Assembly: GCA_947646735.1 (NCBI GenBank)
Contig: CANTFK010000412.1
Coordinates: 124,001-188,000 of the forward strand
Source: Peronospora farinosa
Taxonomy: Eukaryota; Oomycota; Peronosporomycetes; Peronosporales; Peronosporaceae
Length of the DNA: 64,000 nucleotides
Direction: 5' to 3'
Shown here: one piece after another, positions 41,536-52,899 of the stretch
Position numbering within the stretch: position 1 is the first letter of the stretch
Layout of the letters: every line of letters starts with the position of its first letter
Position numbers and translations under genes: made by a program
The notes under the pieces: model-generated
Told to the model about the DNA's origin: nothing
Database searches by the model: none
The model's input: the letters and a program-made list of their open reading frames with translations, nothing else

Positions 41536-44500
41536 CTAGAGTTGCGTCATTCCGCCGCCTTCTCCAGTCTGGGCAAAATCGATGCTGCTAGCGCTGGTCT
41601 CGTCAAGCACTAATGGCTGCCAACTCTTGTCTTCCTCCAGCGTGATCTTTGGCGTGTACTTGAAAGACCGGAAATTGGTGCGGAGAGGAGTGTCGTCAAG
41701 ACCCATGGCATCAATCACCTGTAGCTGCAATCTGTCATCCATATATCCCAATAGCTTGCGAACGCAGAAGATTGCGGACGTATCAGAAGCAGCTCCACCG
41801 AAATCACGACAGTACCATTCGCACACGCGCGGCAGCACGATAGTATTTGGGTCCTTCTTTATCTCCAAGTGCCCTTGTGCACTAGAGCGCATAAGCAACG
41901 AGCGCACAGTTGCATTCAGCTGGTCGTGTACGTGTGCCGGATCATATATCACGACTTTTTCGCTACCAGGGTGGTTCAGTACCAGCGCGAGACTGAGACG
42001 GAAATCCGGATGTGCAATTCCAAGATTCTGGAGTCGACTCGCTGGTTCGTTCGCTAGCGTCAAAACGCTATTCACACTCAGATAGGGTACATCGGCATGG
42101 GGTAAGCGAGCACGTAGGATCACGTGTTCGATCTCTGCCAGTGACAGACTAACCTGACCTCCCTCCGGTCCACAGCCCAGTGCGTAGCATGTCCGTGTTA
42201 AAAAGTGACCCCACTGGCCTTTACCACGCGGAAAGCCTTGAGCAATCATTGCATGTGCGAGCACAGTATGGTACAAATTCAAATAGAAAGCCACCTGCTC
42301 TTCGTGGGTACCAGAATCTTGTAGCAGCTTCAAGTCCACTGCTCGCAAAGCACTAGCGTCATCTAAGAACGCCAGTACTTCCGTCACTGATAGCTTCTGT
42401 GCGTTGTTGAGAATGTGCAGTGCACGCATCAGCGTACGTTTCACGAGCTTTAGTGCACTAGAAACGGTACCAGCAGCAAACATTTCGACGTCTGATAGGT
42501 CACTGGCAGCACCTCTTTGTGCTTTCTGAAGTTTCAATAGTGGAAACATTAATCGCGAGTTGAGTTCGACGCGATTAGCGGGCCGAAGCGCAGTAGTGGC
42601 AGCAAATTCGATGTACATCTCGCCCTGCTGCGCATGATCAAAGTTGCTCAGGGGCTCGCAGTATTGCAAAATGCCTCGCACCCAAGCATCCCGTGTGGAA
42701 TTCGTGCCAACACACAGCACGATTTCCTCTGCAAACGTACTGATCTGCAGCGCAAAGGCGCCATCTGTGCCACTGGTACCATCGACATATGCTGCAATCG
42801 AAGGTATCTCGACAGCTCGAACGCCAATGATGTGCGAGCTTGACACCTGCTTCTCAGCGCTGGAAGCGTACGAACGGTAAAACAGCAAAGTGTCCTTTGT
42901 GAGCAGCAAAACCTCCTGTCGTAAAAACTCAGCTGAGTAGTAGCGGTACACCACGCCTTCAAACACCACTCCCATGTCTTCGCGGTCGCGCCTGCTACGA
43001 TTCACGCCGATTCGAGATGGAGACAATTTGGTACTGGAAGTATACGCTTCTTGCAGTCTCTGACGCTTCGTGAGGCATTTGTAAAGTGAAGCCTGGGCTG
43101 CAACTAAACGGACCTCGTCTAGAGTCTTCTGGACGTCTCCAATACGTCTTCCATCTAATGTATCAGTGTCACTTTGACAATCGCCCGAGTACAATGGCAA
43201 TACCGATGATGGAATTGGCTCTCTAGCCAGCCTTTGGAGATGCATCACAGCTTGCTGTGCTTCAGTCGAGATCGTGCTGTAGCTACCAATACGTGAGCGA
43301 CTGTGAAAACGCAATTTGGCCAGCTCTTTAGCTGCCTTGCCGCATTTTGGAATGTGACGACCTTGCAGCAAGTTGCGCAGCTCATAGCTGCTTACAATGG
43401 CAAGACGGTAACGGGACAGGGGTTTTGCTAGCTCATCATCTCCATCATCATACTCACCAACCTTGTCTTTCACAGCAAACACGTAGTGTACACGGCGTAC
43501 ATCCGAAGCCACGTCGACTTCCTCCATCCAGCATAGATAAGAAAACGAAAGCTGTCCAAGTCGACGAGCGTGTTCAAGTCGTAAGAAATCTGCTTGTTCC
43601 TGTGCCAGCACCGGATCCTCTTCCGTCATGGAGCTGGCATCACTTAGTGTCGTACTCATTGTGCTCATTTCTGAACCCGCAACACTCAAGCCAATTCCAG
43701 AAACAGTCGATTCTCTTCCATTGTTTCGTCCAGCACCTTCTCTCAAAGCTTCCTCCGCCGTAACGTCAAAGCCATTACAAAGATGAGTACTATGCTTGTC
43801 ATGTTTGACTTCAAACGAGAACAAATACTCCTTGTCCCGCTGACAATGACTTTCAAAGCTTTCCACTTCCTTAGAATGAACTTGATACGCCACAAGACGT
43901 AATGGTAAAGAGTCAAAAAATCTCGCAAGATCCATTGCATTGAGTCCACCAGGTAAATTTGCCGTTTTCCACTTTGTTAAATCAACGTACATGGTATGAA
44001 AATCAAAAGTGTACGTCGGTCCAGCTTCATAGCTCTCTTCACCCAATGGTGTCTGTCTTCTCTTAGTCCGCTGCTCTTCACTTTCTCCAAAATCATCTGT
44101 CCCCAATATCGGTGGTATCTCTCCTTCAAGTGTCTTTACAAACTGATCCACTGATTGAAACAAAGGGAACGCAACGGCCGGTAATTCATCAACATCTTCA
44201 CTGTCTGTAGCACTCCCAAAGCGAAAACTCACATGTCCCACTAATCTCCTTATTAACCGCATAATCACAAGGGCTACACTCCGTGTAAAGAGACCAGGAG
44301 CGATCCTCGATGGTAATTCTCCTCCAAGATAGACAGGACCTTGTACAGTCTTTTTAAAATGACCCTGGACTTGAATCCAAAACATCCGACGTTTACCAGC
44401 AAAGAGAGCAGCATAATATGGATCTTCTGGTTGTGTACGCACGAGAAAGAGTGCACGACCAGCAAAAAGGTCCGTCTCAAATGCGACGGGTGTACGGGTG

Positions 44501-44832
44501 TTCATTTCCAGCATCTCACGTGGTGTGCCTATGCTACCGACGTCACGGACCATGAGGTTAGCGATACGACGGCGTATTACACGCTGTGGTTCTTCCTCCT
44601 CTTCATTCCGAGGCTCTTCTTCGTCGTCCACTACAGTGGACGTACGAGCGGACGGCGTCCGCTCGTCCACCGTCTTGTTAAGCCGAAGCTGCGTGAGATT
44701 TGGACCGTGTTCTAGTAAGATGAAGATTAGCAGTACACCTAGTAGACCGCACAGGCCTAGAACATAATGCACTGCTACAGTAAGCAATGCTAATGCTGCA
44801 AGGTCGGGCAGCCAGTCCACTTGGTCCGCCAT
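41536..44832 (-). CDS. Membrane protein with DUF1769, PH-like and DUF547 domains
   Basis: One exon, 1098 residues. An N-terminal hydrophobic hairpin (LAALALLTVAVHYVLGLCGL, residues 11-40) should anchor the protein in a membrane. It is followed by an acidic linker. Residues 149-345 match DUF1769 (FWIQVQGHFKK, GPTYTFDFHTMYVDLTKWK). A PH-like fold follows at 620-728 (GVVYRYYSAEFLRQEVLLLT to RDAWVRGILQY). Residues 830-1010 match DUF547 (EEQVAFYLNLYHTVLAHAMI, SLSLAEIEHVILRA, NPVL-like NLNHP, CEWYCRDFG). Neither DUF has a settled biochemical role. A PH domain plus anchor suggests lipid-facing signalling or contact-site work, which is inference. The ATG at 44832 lies only about 20 bases from an initiator-like word. 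Confidence 0.82.
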   Translation of the reverse strand: MADQVDWLPDLAALALLTVAVHYVLGLCGLLGVLLIFILLEHGPNLTQLRLNKTVDERTPSARTSTVVDDEEEPRNEEEEEPQRVIRRRIANLMVRDVGSIGTPREMLEMNTRTPVAFETDLFAGRALFLVRTQPEDPYYAALFAGKRRMFWIQVQGHFKKTVQGPVYLGGELPSRIAPGLFTRSVALVIMRLIRRLVGHVSFRFGSATDSEDVDELPAVAFPLFQSVDQFVKTLEGEIPPILGTDDFGESEEQRTKRRQTPLGEESYEAGPTYTFDFHTMYVDLTKWKTANLPGGLNAMDLARFFDSLPLRLVAYQVHSKEVESFESHCQRDKEYLFSFEVKHDKHSTHLCNGFDVTAEEALREGAGRNNGRESTVSGIGLSVAGSEMSTMSTTLSDASSMTEEDPVLAQEQADFLRLEHARRLGQLSFSYLCWMEEVDVASDVRRVHYVFAVKDKVGEYDDGDDELAKPLSRYRLAIVSSYELRNLLQGRHIPKCGKAAKELAKLRFHSRSRIGSYSTISTEAQQAVMHLQRLAREPIPSSVLPLYSGDCQSDTDTLDGRRIGDVQKTLDEVRLVAAQASLYKCLTKRQRLQEAYTSSTKLSPSRIGVNRSRRDREDMGVVFEGVVYRYYSAEFLRQEVLLLTKDTLLFYRSYASSAEKQVSSSHIIGVRAVEIPSIAAYVDGTSGTDGAFALQISTFAEEIVLCVGTNSTRDAWVRGILQYCEPLSNFDHAQQGEMYIEFAATTALRPANRVELNSRLMFPLLKLQKAQRGAASDLSDVEMFAAGTVSSALKLVKRTLMRALHILNNAQKLSVTEVLAFLDDASALRAVDLKLLQDSGTHEEQVAFYLNLYHTVLAHAMIAQGFPRGKGQWGHFLTRTCYALGCGPEGGQVSLSLAEIEHVILRARLPHADVPYLSVNSVLTLANEPASRLQNLGIAHPDFRLSLALVLNHPGSEKVVIYDPAHVHDQLNATVRSLLMRSSAQGHLEIKKDPNTIVLPRVCEWYCRDFGGAASDTSAIFCVRKLLGYMDDRLQLQVIDAMGLDDTPLRTNFRSFKYTPKITLEEDKSWQPLVLDETSASSIDFAQTGEGGGMTQL

Positions 44833-44842
44833 GGTCCGCCCA

Positions 44843-44856
44843 GAAAATAAAATGAG
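44843..44856 (-). promoter_or_regulatory. Initiator-like element of the DUF547 gene
   Basis: The minus strand reads CTCATTTTATTTTC, an oomycete initiator fit. The 5' UTR is about 20 bases. Confidence 0.45.
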
Positions 44857-45420
44857 GGCTCTTTTAGCAGTTTATAACGGCAAAAAAACCGGCTGGTGAA
44901 GTGAGGGCGTGAGGTTTTGCGGTATTGAGAGAGAAACTGGGTAACTAAAGTACCAGTTTAATACAATCAAGTCGTTTGAAACAGTGTAACGTTAAAGGGA
45001 AACGTCGTCTGATTCAATCAAATCTATCGAATGTCCATTCCGAAAAAAAAGATTGCTACTACGTACAGTACATGTATATGACAACTGATTTGTACAGAAT
45101 CAGAAATACGGTACAATACAGTATATTACATACGTTAAATAATATTGTTTTTTGGACTCAGCCCATGTCGTCAATAATAATCCTATGAATGCATGTAGAA
45201 TCGATCGACAGTCCAACCAATTGGTACGAAGTGAGTGTTTAAGATCAGGGATAAGCCGATGGATCCATTGAAAAGTATAAAGCGCGTCGGTGACAAAAGG
45301 GTTCAAGCAAAAGCTTGGCGTCGTACAACACTGAGACATGTTTGCACCTGTGGTTAAGTATGTCTTATTTCGAATGATTGTCATAATGTTTACGACTCAC
45401 TTGGGATGAACAATTGACCA
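44857..45420. other. Intergenic
   Basis: AT-rich with no recognised gene; frames at 44976-45188 and 45100-45384 have no motif. Confidence 0.45.
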
Positions 45421-45429
45421 GCTGAATGG

Positions 45430-46370
45430 GCTGACAGCTTTTCTTTCTGTATGGAGAAATGGAAAAGTGGGTGCACCTAAGCATTCCTGAAGGCATGAAC
45501 TTGACAATGGCTTCGACTGCTTAGAGTTGATAAAGGCGATCTACGGCCTCAAGCAAGCGTCTCGAGTATGGAACGAGACATTTGATCAATTCATGCGCTC
45601 CATTGGCTTTGCAGCGTCCAAGTTTGACCCATGCCTCTACGTACAGAATATAGATGGTTATTGCGTTTTACTGATGGTGTACGTGGATGATATACTTGTC
45701 ACTGGAAGCTCGGCGGATCTTGTTGCCTGGAGTAGGCGCAATATAAAAACCAAGTTAAGCATCGAGCTAATTTACGGACCTGGTGGCAGCATATAATTAT
45801 GTAGATGATATTCTATTGCGCTTTACCATGGATCAGTGCAAGAACGTGATCCGTCCATTGACACGAGCACGAAAATTGTTTGAAACGCCAAAACGTTCGA
45901 AAGCAAAGCACCGTTTCGCGAAGCTGTTGGTGGATAATGCACTTAATGACTGCAACTCGGCTAGTTATCGTCTTTGTGGTAGGGTCGGGTCCGTTGCGCG
46001 CTCCATGGAAAACTTTCAAGAAGAGCACTGGGCTGCAGTAAAGCGTACTATTTGCTGGGACCAAGACTTTTGGCAATCCCTATATGCCTGGACAAGATCA
46101 CAAGGAAACTTGAATGCGGACTGAGCCGGTGATGTCAGATCGCAAGTCGACGTCAGGATTCGTCTTCCTAAAAAGGATTTGAACAAGAAGCAAGAGCAGT
46201 CAAGAGTGTCTGTATCGACAAGTGAAGTGGAATACATCGCGCTAAGTCTGGCGATATACCAGACGATTTTTGTAAAGTATGTCAGTATTGCCGCTCTAAG
46301 TTTAATGAATAATCCATTGCTGCAAGTGTGCGATATTATGCTACACAAATTACCTCGTTAGAGCCCCTAA
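45430..46370 (+). pseudogene. Ty1/copia pol relic
   Basis: RT block LIKAIYGLKQASRVWNETFD and LLMVYVDDILVTG (YVDD catalytic motif) at 45530-45720. After a gap come FQEEHWAAVKRTI (46015) and RNase H words DRKSTSGFVFL (46137) and STSEVEYIALS (46205). These fix it as Ty1/copia on the plus strand. Stops and frame changes run throughout and no LTR is recognised. Confidence 0.85.
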
Positions 46371-46374
46371 GCAG

Positions 46375-47490
46375 CATTACAAGTCACATGAACGGCAGTG
46401 CGTAACCGGCCTTCTCCTAGGTGACCAAAGTTTGATGTGAGTCGCAAACTGGTCGCCTCATCGCTCGATTTGATGAGCCAAAATTTCTAATGGTATGGAT
46501 CTGCAGTGTAAATGCTGCTAGAACAGGCGTGCCGACGTGCGCTTTCGTTTAGGCGCTCGTCTGTAGTATCGTTTCTTTGTGGCTGTCAGGAATAAGGAGG
46601 TTCACAATGATTCATGAGCTATTGCGTCTACAGATCATCTCTTCTCCATTTTATTTTGCGGAGTCTAACGGCAGGAATCTAAAAGGGGTGGCACGAATGT
46701 CGTTTGAAGGACAGAGTAATTTAACATTGTTTAGACTACATTTCAATAATTCGGTCACAAGTTGTGCTGGAAAACACTTGATGATAACTTAAGCAATCGG
46801 ATAAAAAGCTAATGAAAATCGAAAACTCTGCACCTGAAATACCTCATTGTTCTGTCAACAACATCATCGACGCTTGTATCAGGCCAAACTTCCAATTCCA
46901 GTCCGTTACTTGGAGCGGCACCCTCCAATTATACTCTCAGAGTATAATCTACCTTCATTGATGACAGTGAAAGCAGGTGATCAGAACTTCACGTACACGT
47001 GGCAGAGGAAGTCTTATCAACAAAAGGAGTTGAGGAGAAAAAGAGAACTGTAATTAATATAGTTAAACTATCTAATAAAACTAATCTGTTATAACCTGTG
47101 TTAAGTATATAGAGCTACAACTACGTATATTGACAACATGCCCTTCCCTCATTGCGCGCGTTTATCGGTCATTGGCCAGCGCGTCGGCCAATATAATGGC
47201 CTATGATCAACCAATTGAAGAGCATCTTTAACTTCCTGGAAATGCAAGAAGAATATTATAAGTAAAGGTAATATTGTCGAATATAATTAATTATAATAAT
47301 ATTTTATTGACACTTCATGTAAGTGTCAATATTATGAAACGGACTCACCCCCTTACAGACTCTCCAGCACTTTTTTAAGGCTCGTCGTCCAGACTACATC
47401 CAGTTTGTCTTCCGTCGCACGTTCGTATTGACTAGCTTAATGTAAAGCCTCGTCCAAATACTCGGCTGTAAGCCCTCTTACTGATCGCCG
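46375..47490. other. Repeat-derived or non-genic
   Basis: No gene recognised. A small hairpin TTGACACTTCATGTAAGTGTCAA lies at about 47308-47331 inside AT-rich sequence. Open frames at 46577-46792 and 46847-47053 have no motif. Confidence 0.4.
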
Positions 47491-47621
47491 TCGTTTCGTT
47501 GGCGCTTTGTCGGCACTAGTGCTTTACCGTCGTGTCGTTGGCGCTTTGTCGGCACTGGTGCTTTACCGTCGTGTCGTTAGCGCTTTGTCGATACTGGTGC
47601 TTTACCGTTGTTTCGTTGGCT
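47491..47621. repeat. 39-bp tandem repeat, three copies plus a part
   Basis: Units of TCGTGTCGTTGGCGCTTTGT plus CGGCACTGGTGCTTTACCG begin at 47491, 47530 and 47569, with a partial fourth. On the minus strand they encode a 13-residue repeat containing SANDTTVKHQ in a 70-codon frame. No homologous protein recognised. Confidence 0.8.
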
Positions 47622-49341
47622 CTCTGTATCCACCTTTTCTTTGCGTATCTCCTTTTCGCTTTTCTTCTATTGCATGAGATTGAGCGACCTTTTGGCACGT
47701 TCAACGCCTGTGGTAGTTTCAGCAGCATTGAACCACTCAGAAGGTTTTTTGTCGTCGTAAAGGTGCTTTCTCAGCACTTCAAGTGTTAGCCGCAACTTGT
47801 TATCTTAAGCTCTTACTCTGCCGTCCAGCATAATCATATACGAGGTAAACGTGGGCTGTCGATGCCTGCTTCTTTTAAAACAAGAAGCGTAAAGACATCG
47901 TCATACTGTATCCTTTCTTATATTTCCACTTCTCCATCTGATGATTCACCAGCTTTTAAGTCGTTTCCTTCGCACCCTCCTTGTCTTGCGCTAGAACAAG
48001 CTATTTTGCTAGCTCTGGCTTTTTGAGTGCCCCGATAACTTATCAAACAACAGCGGAATAGGGAATACTACACCACTAAGTTCTATTCACCTTTTCAGTG
48101 ACGGATTCTTCAATATTGCAATTACATCAACCTTGTCAGCTAGTAACATTTCTTCCAAACGAACTATCGTTTGATCTGTTGGAAATGTTTTTTTTGAAGA
48201 AAACATTTCCGTATACAAACTTACCGTGGGAAAATGCATACAGAGGTTGAGAGTGTGATGTGACACGATTGGTAAGGTAGTTACACTCGTGGCAAGAGAA
48301 GCAGCCTACAGAGGCATTTCTATGTATGTTTCTATATTTTAGGATTGCGGTCAAAATAACTCAGGAGTTTTTTTCTCCTGAGATTAATACACTTCCTCTT
48401 CGTTTGAAGCTAGCTGAATTTTTCCGGCAACTTTCTCTGGCACTAACACGCCAACTTACTCGTGTGGTTATTTGTGCAGTGGATTCACTAACATGTTTTT
48501 CTGCTCACGCCTAGTCACTCGTGGTTTTTCCAACATCATCACTCCACATCAGCAGCAGATAATTATTTTAAAATATCGGCAGTTTTTTTCGTATCTGGGT
48601 TGTTCTTTGCGGCCGCTAGCATGCGGAGCACCTTTATCAGTTATAAGTTAGAAATTTTTGTCTGATGCATCCTTTCGATGCTTATTTAAAGGCAATTGTC
48701 CCAGAGTGATGGCAGTCCGGAATTCTCGACCAGGCTTTTGTCAGCTATAATCATATTTTCAGACGGAGGCACAAGGATTAATTTAAGGTTCTTGTCAACT
48801 TCATCGCCATTTGTCAATGCTTTGATCGTATTTTCAAACGGTGACCCAAGGTGTGAATCAAGGTCCATCTTTTTTCGTCACCATCGTAAAATTTCACTGT
48901 CACATATGAGCTTGGCCATACTTTTCTTTTTCACTTTTGCTATTCTCGGTGCATATTGTGAAACAGAAGACACAGTGACGATCATCGTTACCAAAGTCTT
49001 AGTACTGTTCAGATCATATCAGCACAACAGCCGCTTCTAGCTCCATGTACCAGAACATATGGTTTACTTTCTTGATCGTGCAGGCCATTCTTAATGTAGC
49101 AATGCAGCAATGAAGAGCTGGAAGCGAATAACAAAGTAAGAAGGAACAGTGGAAAGAGAAATAATCAATACGTTTTAATGAAGACTGTATCGAACACTAG
49201 AAATTTATGTCCGGGGGGTCTAGCTGACATATATTGTGCGATCGAGAGTCCAACAGAAAGAGTGCCGGGCAAGGATTGCGGACGGCCTTCCGGCACAAGT
49301 CGTGGACATCCGAAAAGTTAAATTTAATCGTTGCAAGCTCG
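47622..49341. other. Decayed sequence without a recognised gene
   Basis: Short frames (48136-48354 minus, 48696-49040 plus) contain no motif. TTTTCAGACGGAGG and TTTTCAAACGGTGA at 48755 and 48832 mark a weak direct duplication. A NotI-like GCGGCCGC occurs at 48611. Probably old transposon DNA. Confidence 0.35.
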
Positions 49342-49949
49342 TGTAGACGGGCACTTCGTAAAGAAGCTGCCACGTATTACGCGGGCACACACCTTCAAGC
49401 AGCAAACGGTTAGGCCGTCATACCTCCGCGTCCGGTGGTGGAGTTGGTCGGCGCTCAAAGCGCTGTACCAACCGTTGACGGTCGCCTAAGCGAACCACCC
49501 AAAGAGCTTCTAACCAAGAACTTCACTTACGTCACGCAGAATCTTATTAAGCTTCTCGTGCTCATTGATAGGTAGTTAGCAAATTCAAGACTGACTTATA
49601 TTTAATACAAAAGTCATTAAGTGCTGCCTTAACTACTGATAAGTTCAATGTAAAGATCGAATACGCGTCTTTTAGAAGCGTATTCCTACGTGCGAGCTCA
49701 AATATATATAAGCTCGCTGATGACGTCCGTCTGTAACATCATCATGACGCCTAGTCCCAACTGGGCGTCATCCCCGTCGAATGTGAATCCGTCAATGGAT
49801 ATCGCATTCACGAGGGTGGGTCACATTGATGTGTCTCACCCAAGTGGGAGGTCTAAGGGACCACGTACCCTTTTAGACCTCCCTGTTAAGTATCATATAC
49901 TTAACGTATCATATACTTAAAGGACTCGTCTAACCTTTGGCCCGTTACA
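49342..49949 (-). repeat. 3' LTR of the non-autonomous gypsy element
   Basis: About 608 bp. A local duplication GTATCATATACTTAAC/GTATCATATACTTAAA accounts for most of the extra length over its partner. Confidence 0.75.
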
Positions 49950-50003
49950 CAATCTCCTTTCAAGACGATTTTTACCTTTTTGTAAAACATCGAAAGCAAG
50001 GAG

Positions 50004-50948
50004 ATGCCACCGAAACGTGGTAAGGCTGGTGGGTAGCCTGCAAAGGCGCCTATGCAGAACAACACAAAGCGCACGCGCCATTATAACTCGCAGCCGTAGC
50101 TAAGTGTCTCTGTGACAAAGCTGACATTTAATGTCAGTTTCTCAGCAGAGAACACGTATCCCACTTAGAATTGTGCGGATGAAGATCTGTCTCTATCATT
50201 GCAGACTACAAATGAGAGCACGTCATTGACATCGCCTCAAAGCGTTGATGAGCACAGTGCTCTGATGGGACATATTTCTCCATCACTAAAGGCACCCAAC
50301 GTTCAGGAAGCTTCCATGCCTTCTGACAGCGAGGGCCATGCCTCGTCGTCTGCGCCAACGATCGCAGCGACCAATACTGAGCGCGCTGCTTCGAAAGAAA
50401 CAGCCGCGGCTCAACAGCAGGTCGGCGATTCGAAATCGTCCGCCTCTTTCAACCCTGCGTCTGGTGTCTTGACAATTCATAATGGAGAGTCAGACTCATG
50501 CGGGGGTGAGCTAAAAGCTCCTTAGAATACACAATCGGTCTCCCTAGCACGCTGGCGCGAGGGCGACTACGTGAATGGTGGCTTGCCACCAATGCCACCG
50601 CCATCCGAGTGGTTACACTTCGAGTGGTATAGTGCGACGCGCCTAGAGCGTGCCACTATTGACGCTGATAAATTCTTTAGCGTCTTTCCATCACGGAAAA
50701 GAAAGGGCAAAGCACTAGGTCGTGCGTTCCATGTCCCCGTCGTGTTACATTCGAATGAAACAGCCGACGAATATGAGGAAAAGTTCCTGTGCCGTATTAA
50801 ACCGCATGCAGATGCAGTGAAACAGAGGTCGCAGCGAATCAGCTTCGCTATGACGCGTGCGAGAGAAATATTGGGTGGTGACATACCCCCAATTCTTCTC
50901 GACAAGCCGCCCCTTCTAGTCCATCAGGACCCATGTAAGAGCGAGTGA
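50004..50948 (+). pseudogene. Antisense ORF of the second gypsy element (aORF2), four TAG stops
   Basis: One continuous reading frame of 315 codons starts MPPKRGKAGG and ends at 50946-50948. It is broken only by stops at 50034, 50097, 50166 and 50523, all of them TAG. The first part is basic (NNTKRTRHYNSQP). Then comes a long S/T/A-rich stretch, then a compact part with PPPSEWLHFEWYSATRLER, SRKRKGKALGRAFHVPVV and ADAVKQRSQRISFAMTRARE. It lies antisense to the element's genes and just inside the 3' LTR, the same position as aORF1. I see no sequence similarity between the two. No domain recognised. Confidence 0.55.
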
Positions 50949-51269
50949 AGATGGTGCTTCTACTCGTAAGCAGTCACCAGCCCAGGCACGTCTACTCGCA
51001 ACGCTTCAAACAGTTCTTAAGAGTCGAAATTTTCGAGCAATCTTTCCATTGGAGAGGGATCTGACATTTCTGCTTCACATGGCGATGGACCAACAACCTA
51101 CCAACAAGGAAGCGCTTGATCCCTCCCGCATCCACCAAAACGGGTGGCGCCCGGTAGAAGCGGCGCTTACGTCCAACTACTCGTGGCTGCTCATCCTGCT
51201 ACCGTTCAGTCGCAGGCGAAGAACGCTGTCTGAAGAGGGAGGTGAATGATCTCTCTAGTCAAGCCTCGC

Positions 51270-51806
51270 AACTGACTTCGAATCTACGATATCTGAGGAC
51301 GAAGGACGTCAGTGGTTGAGCGACTGGTGATGAGATACCCGCGTCGAACGTGAGCCTCCTCGATCACCGAGTCCTCTGTCGTCGGTCTCTTATACGGGAA
51401 GTTGTTCACCTTCCCCGTCGCTGATCGGCAGGGTCGACTCACAGTCGACCTCACCATCGGTCTTTTTAGACTGATGCGGATATGTGATTTCTTGGGGTCC
51501 ACGTACCGTTTAAGACGACCCACGAAAAATACGGGGGGTCTTCATATACAATGGGAGAGTGACCTATAATTAAGGTCACCAACCTCTTCGACCACCGTAA
51601 ATGACCCAATGAATTGGGACAAGTCTTAGTAGTACCACCAGGTAGTACATAAATTGCATTTTTAGGTAGGATCGGACAGTAACAGATCCCACGTCATCTC
51701 CAGCTATCCCGAGAGGAAATTTCTTACTATCTCCTCGGCAGATACCAAGACAAGTTGAACACTCAACTGAGGTGCCTCCGCATCTTGTTTCGACGACCTC
51801 AAACAA
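51270..51806 (-). pseudogene. Pol C-terminal and linker remnants
   Basis: Minus-strand frames read GRLKRYVDPKKSHIRIS at about 51500 (like the segment after gypsy integrase) and STCLGICRGDSKKFPLGIAG at 51690-51750. They suggest the junction where RT, RNase H and integrase were deleted. Tentative. Confidence 0.4.
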
Positions 51807-52242
51807 ACTCGTTCGTAGGTCCGTCTTCTTGTACGAGACTGTTTGAACTTCACTTGTTTCAACGAGCCCTTGATCGTCTGAATACGTCTGTTTCTCGTTG
51901 TTCAGTCACCACGACCTTTGACCTGGGAGAAGTTGTCGTTGCTGCTATTGTACGCACTCCTTTCAAGTGCACCAGGCTCATGGCTCTGTGTCGGTTCATA
52001 TGGGTTTGGCTTTCTGTCATACCACTATCATTTGCCACAGGTCTCGGCTCTGTGCAAGATTATTGGACCATGACTACTTGTCATCGTCCCATTCACTACA
52101 CCAGTTTCCTCGAGCTGGGTAGGAATTTGTCTCATTTGACTTTCTGTCAGGACATTTACAACTACACCAGGCTCAACGAGGTGGGGTTCCTGGTGCCGAT
52201 TGACATACCGTCGTCGCACCTTCGACTATTTTGGACACAGCA

Positions 52243-52881
52243 TCATTCACATAAGCCTCTTGCAGAACTTCTATATACAAGAAAATCACTAAAGCTCCAG
52301 GCGAGCTCAACTTGAACTCCCTCCGACTTTACGAGGCGCCGCGAGTTCACAAAACATTGCGATGCACCCGAATGAACGAGGAGGTTCATCACTTGGTCAT
52401 AGCCTCGTACTTGAGCGCTATAGACCAAAAGGGTTGAGTTCCGACCGTTCGGTACCTCAGGGACTATGCTACCAATTTGTTCGATAACTATGAACATAAG
52501 GGTAGCTTCAGAGTCCGCGACAGTAGGGCATCACGCTTCTACTGCGCTCCCACATTTTCCGACCCATATTATGAGGTGCTGAACCCGTTCGTGGTTTTTC
52601 GCTCCTCCCTTCGGGTAGGAAGCCTTTTGCTGGATGCCTTAGCACCAGCAGAAAGTTTGGCATAGCAGCGAGACATCATATGACCGCGCTTGTAGCAGAC
52701 AACGTCTGCTTTTCCTAACTCCATTGGAGTGCATCCGACTTCTCTGACGACGGATTATAATAAGCTGTCGCGAGTCACTGTTGTAGTAATGCTCCACAAC
52801 CATGGCAAATTTCAATTGCCTTGTCCATTGTCTTTGGCACCTTTCGAAAAAGGCTTGAGAATGAGCCATGCCATAATCCAT
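52243..52881 (-). pseudogene. Gag C-terminal and protease fragment
   Basis: On the minus strand 52881-52640 reads MDYGMAHSQAFFERCQRQWT then LKFAMVVEHYY (gag). 52497-52310 reads YDQVMNLLVHSGASQCFVNS, an aspartic protease active site with the first Asp replaced by His (expected LVDSGAS). Both frames are truncated by stops. Confidence 0.7.
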
Positions 52882-52899
52882 TCATGAACGTAGGCACCT

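Noticed and set aside
49690..49920. 76-residue ORF seen twice (also 54465-54692)
   Set aside because: It lies wholly inside the LTR pair of the non-autonomous gypsy element.
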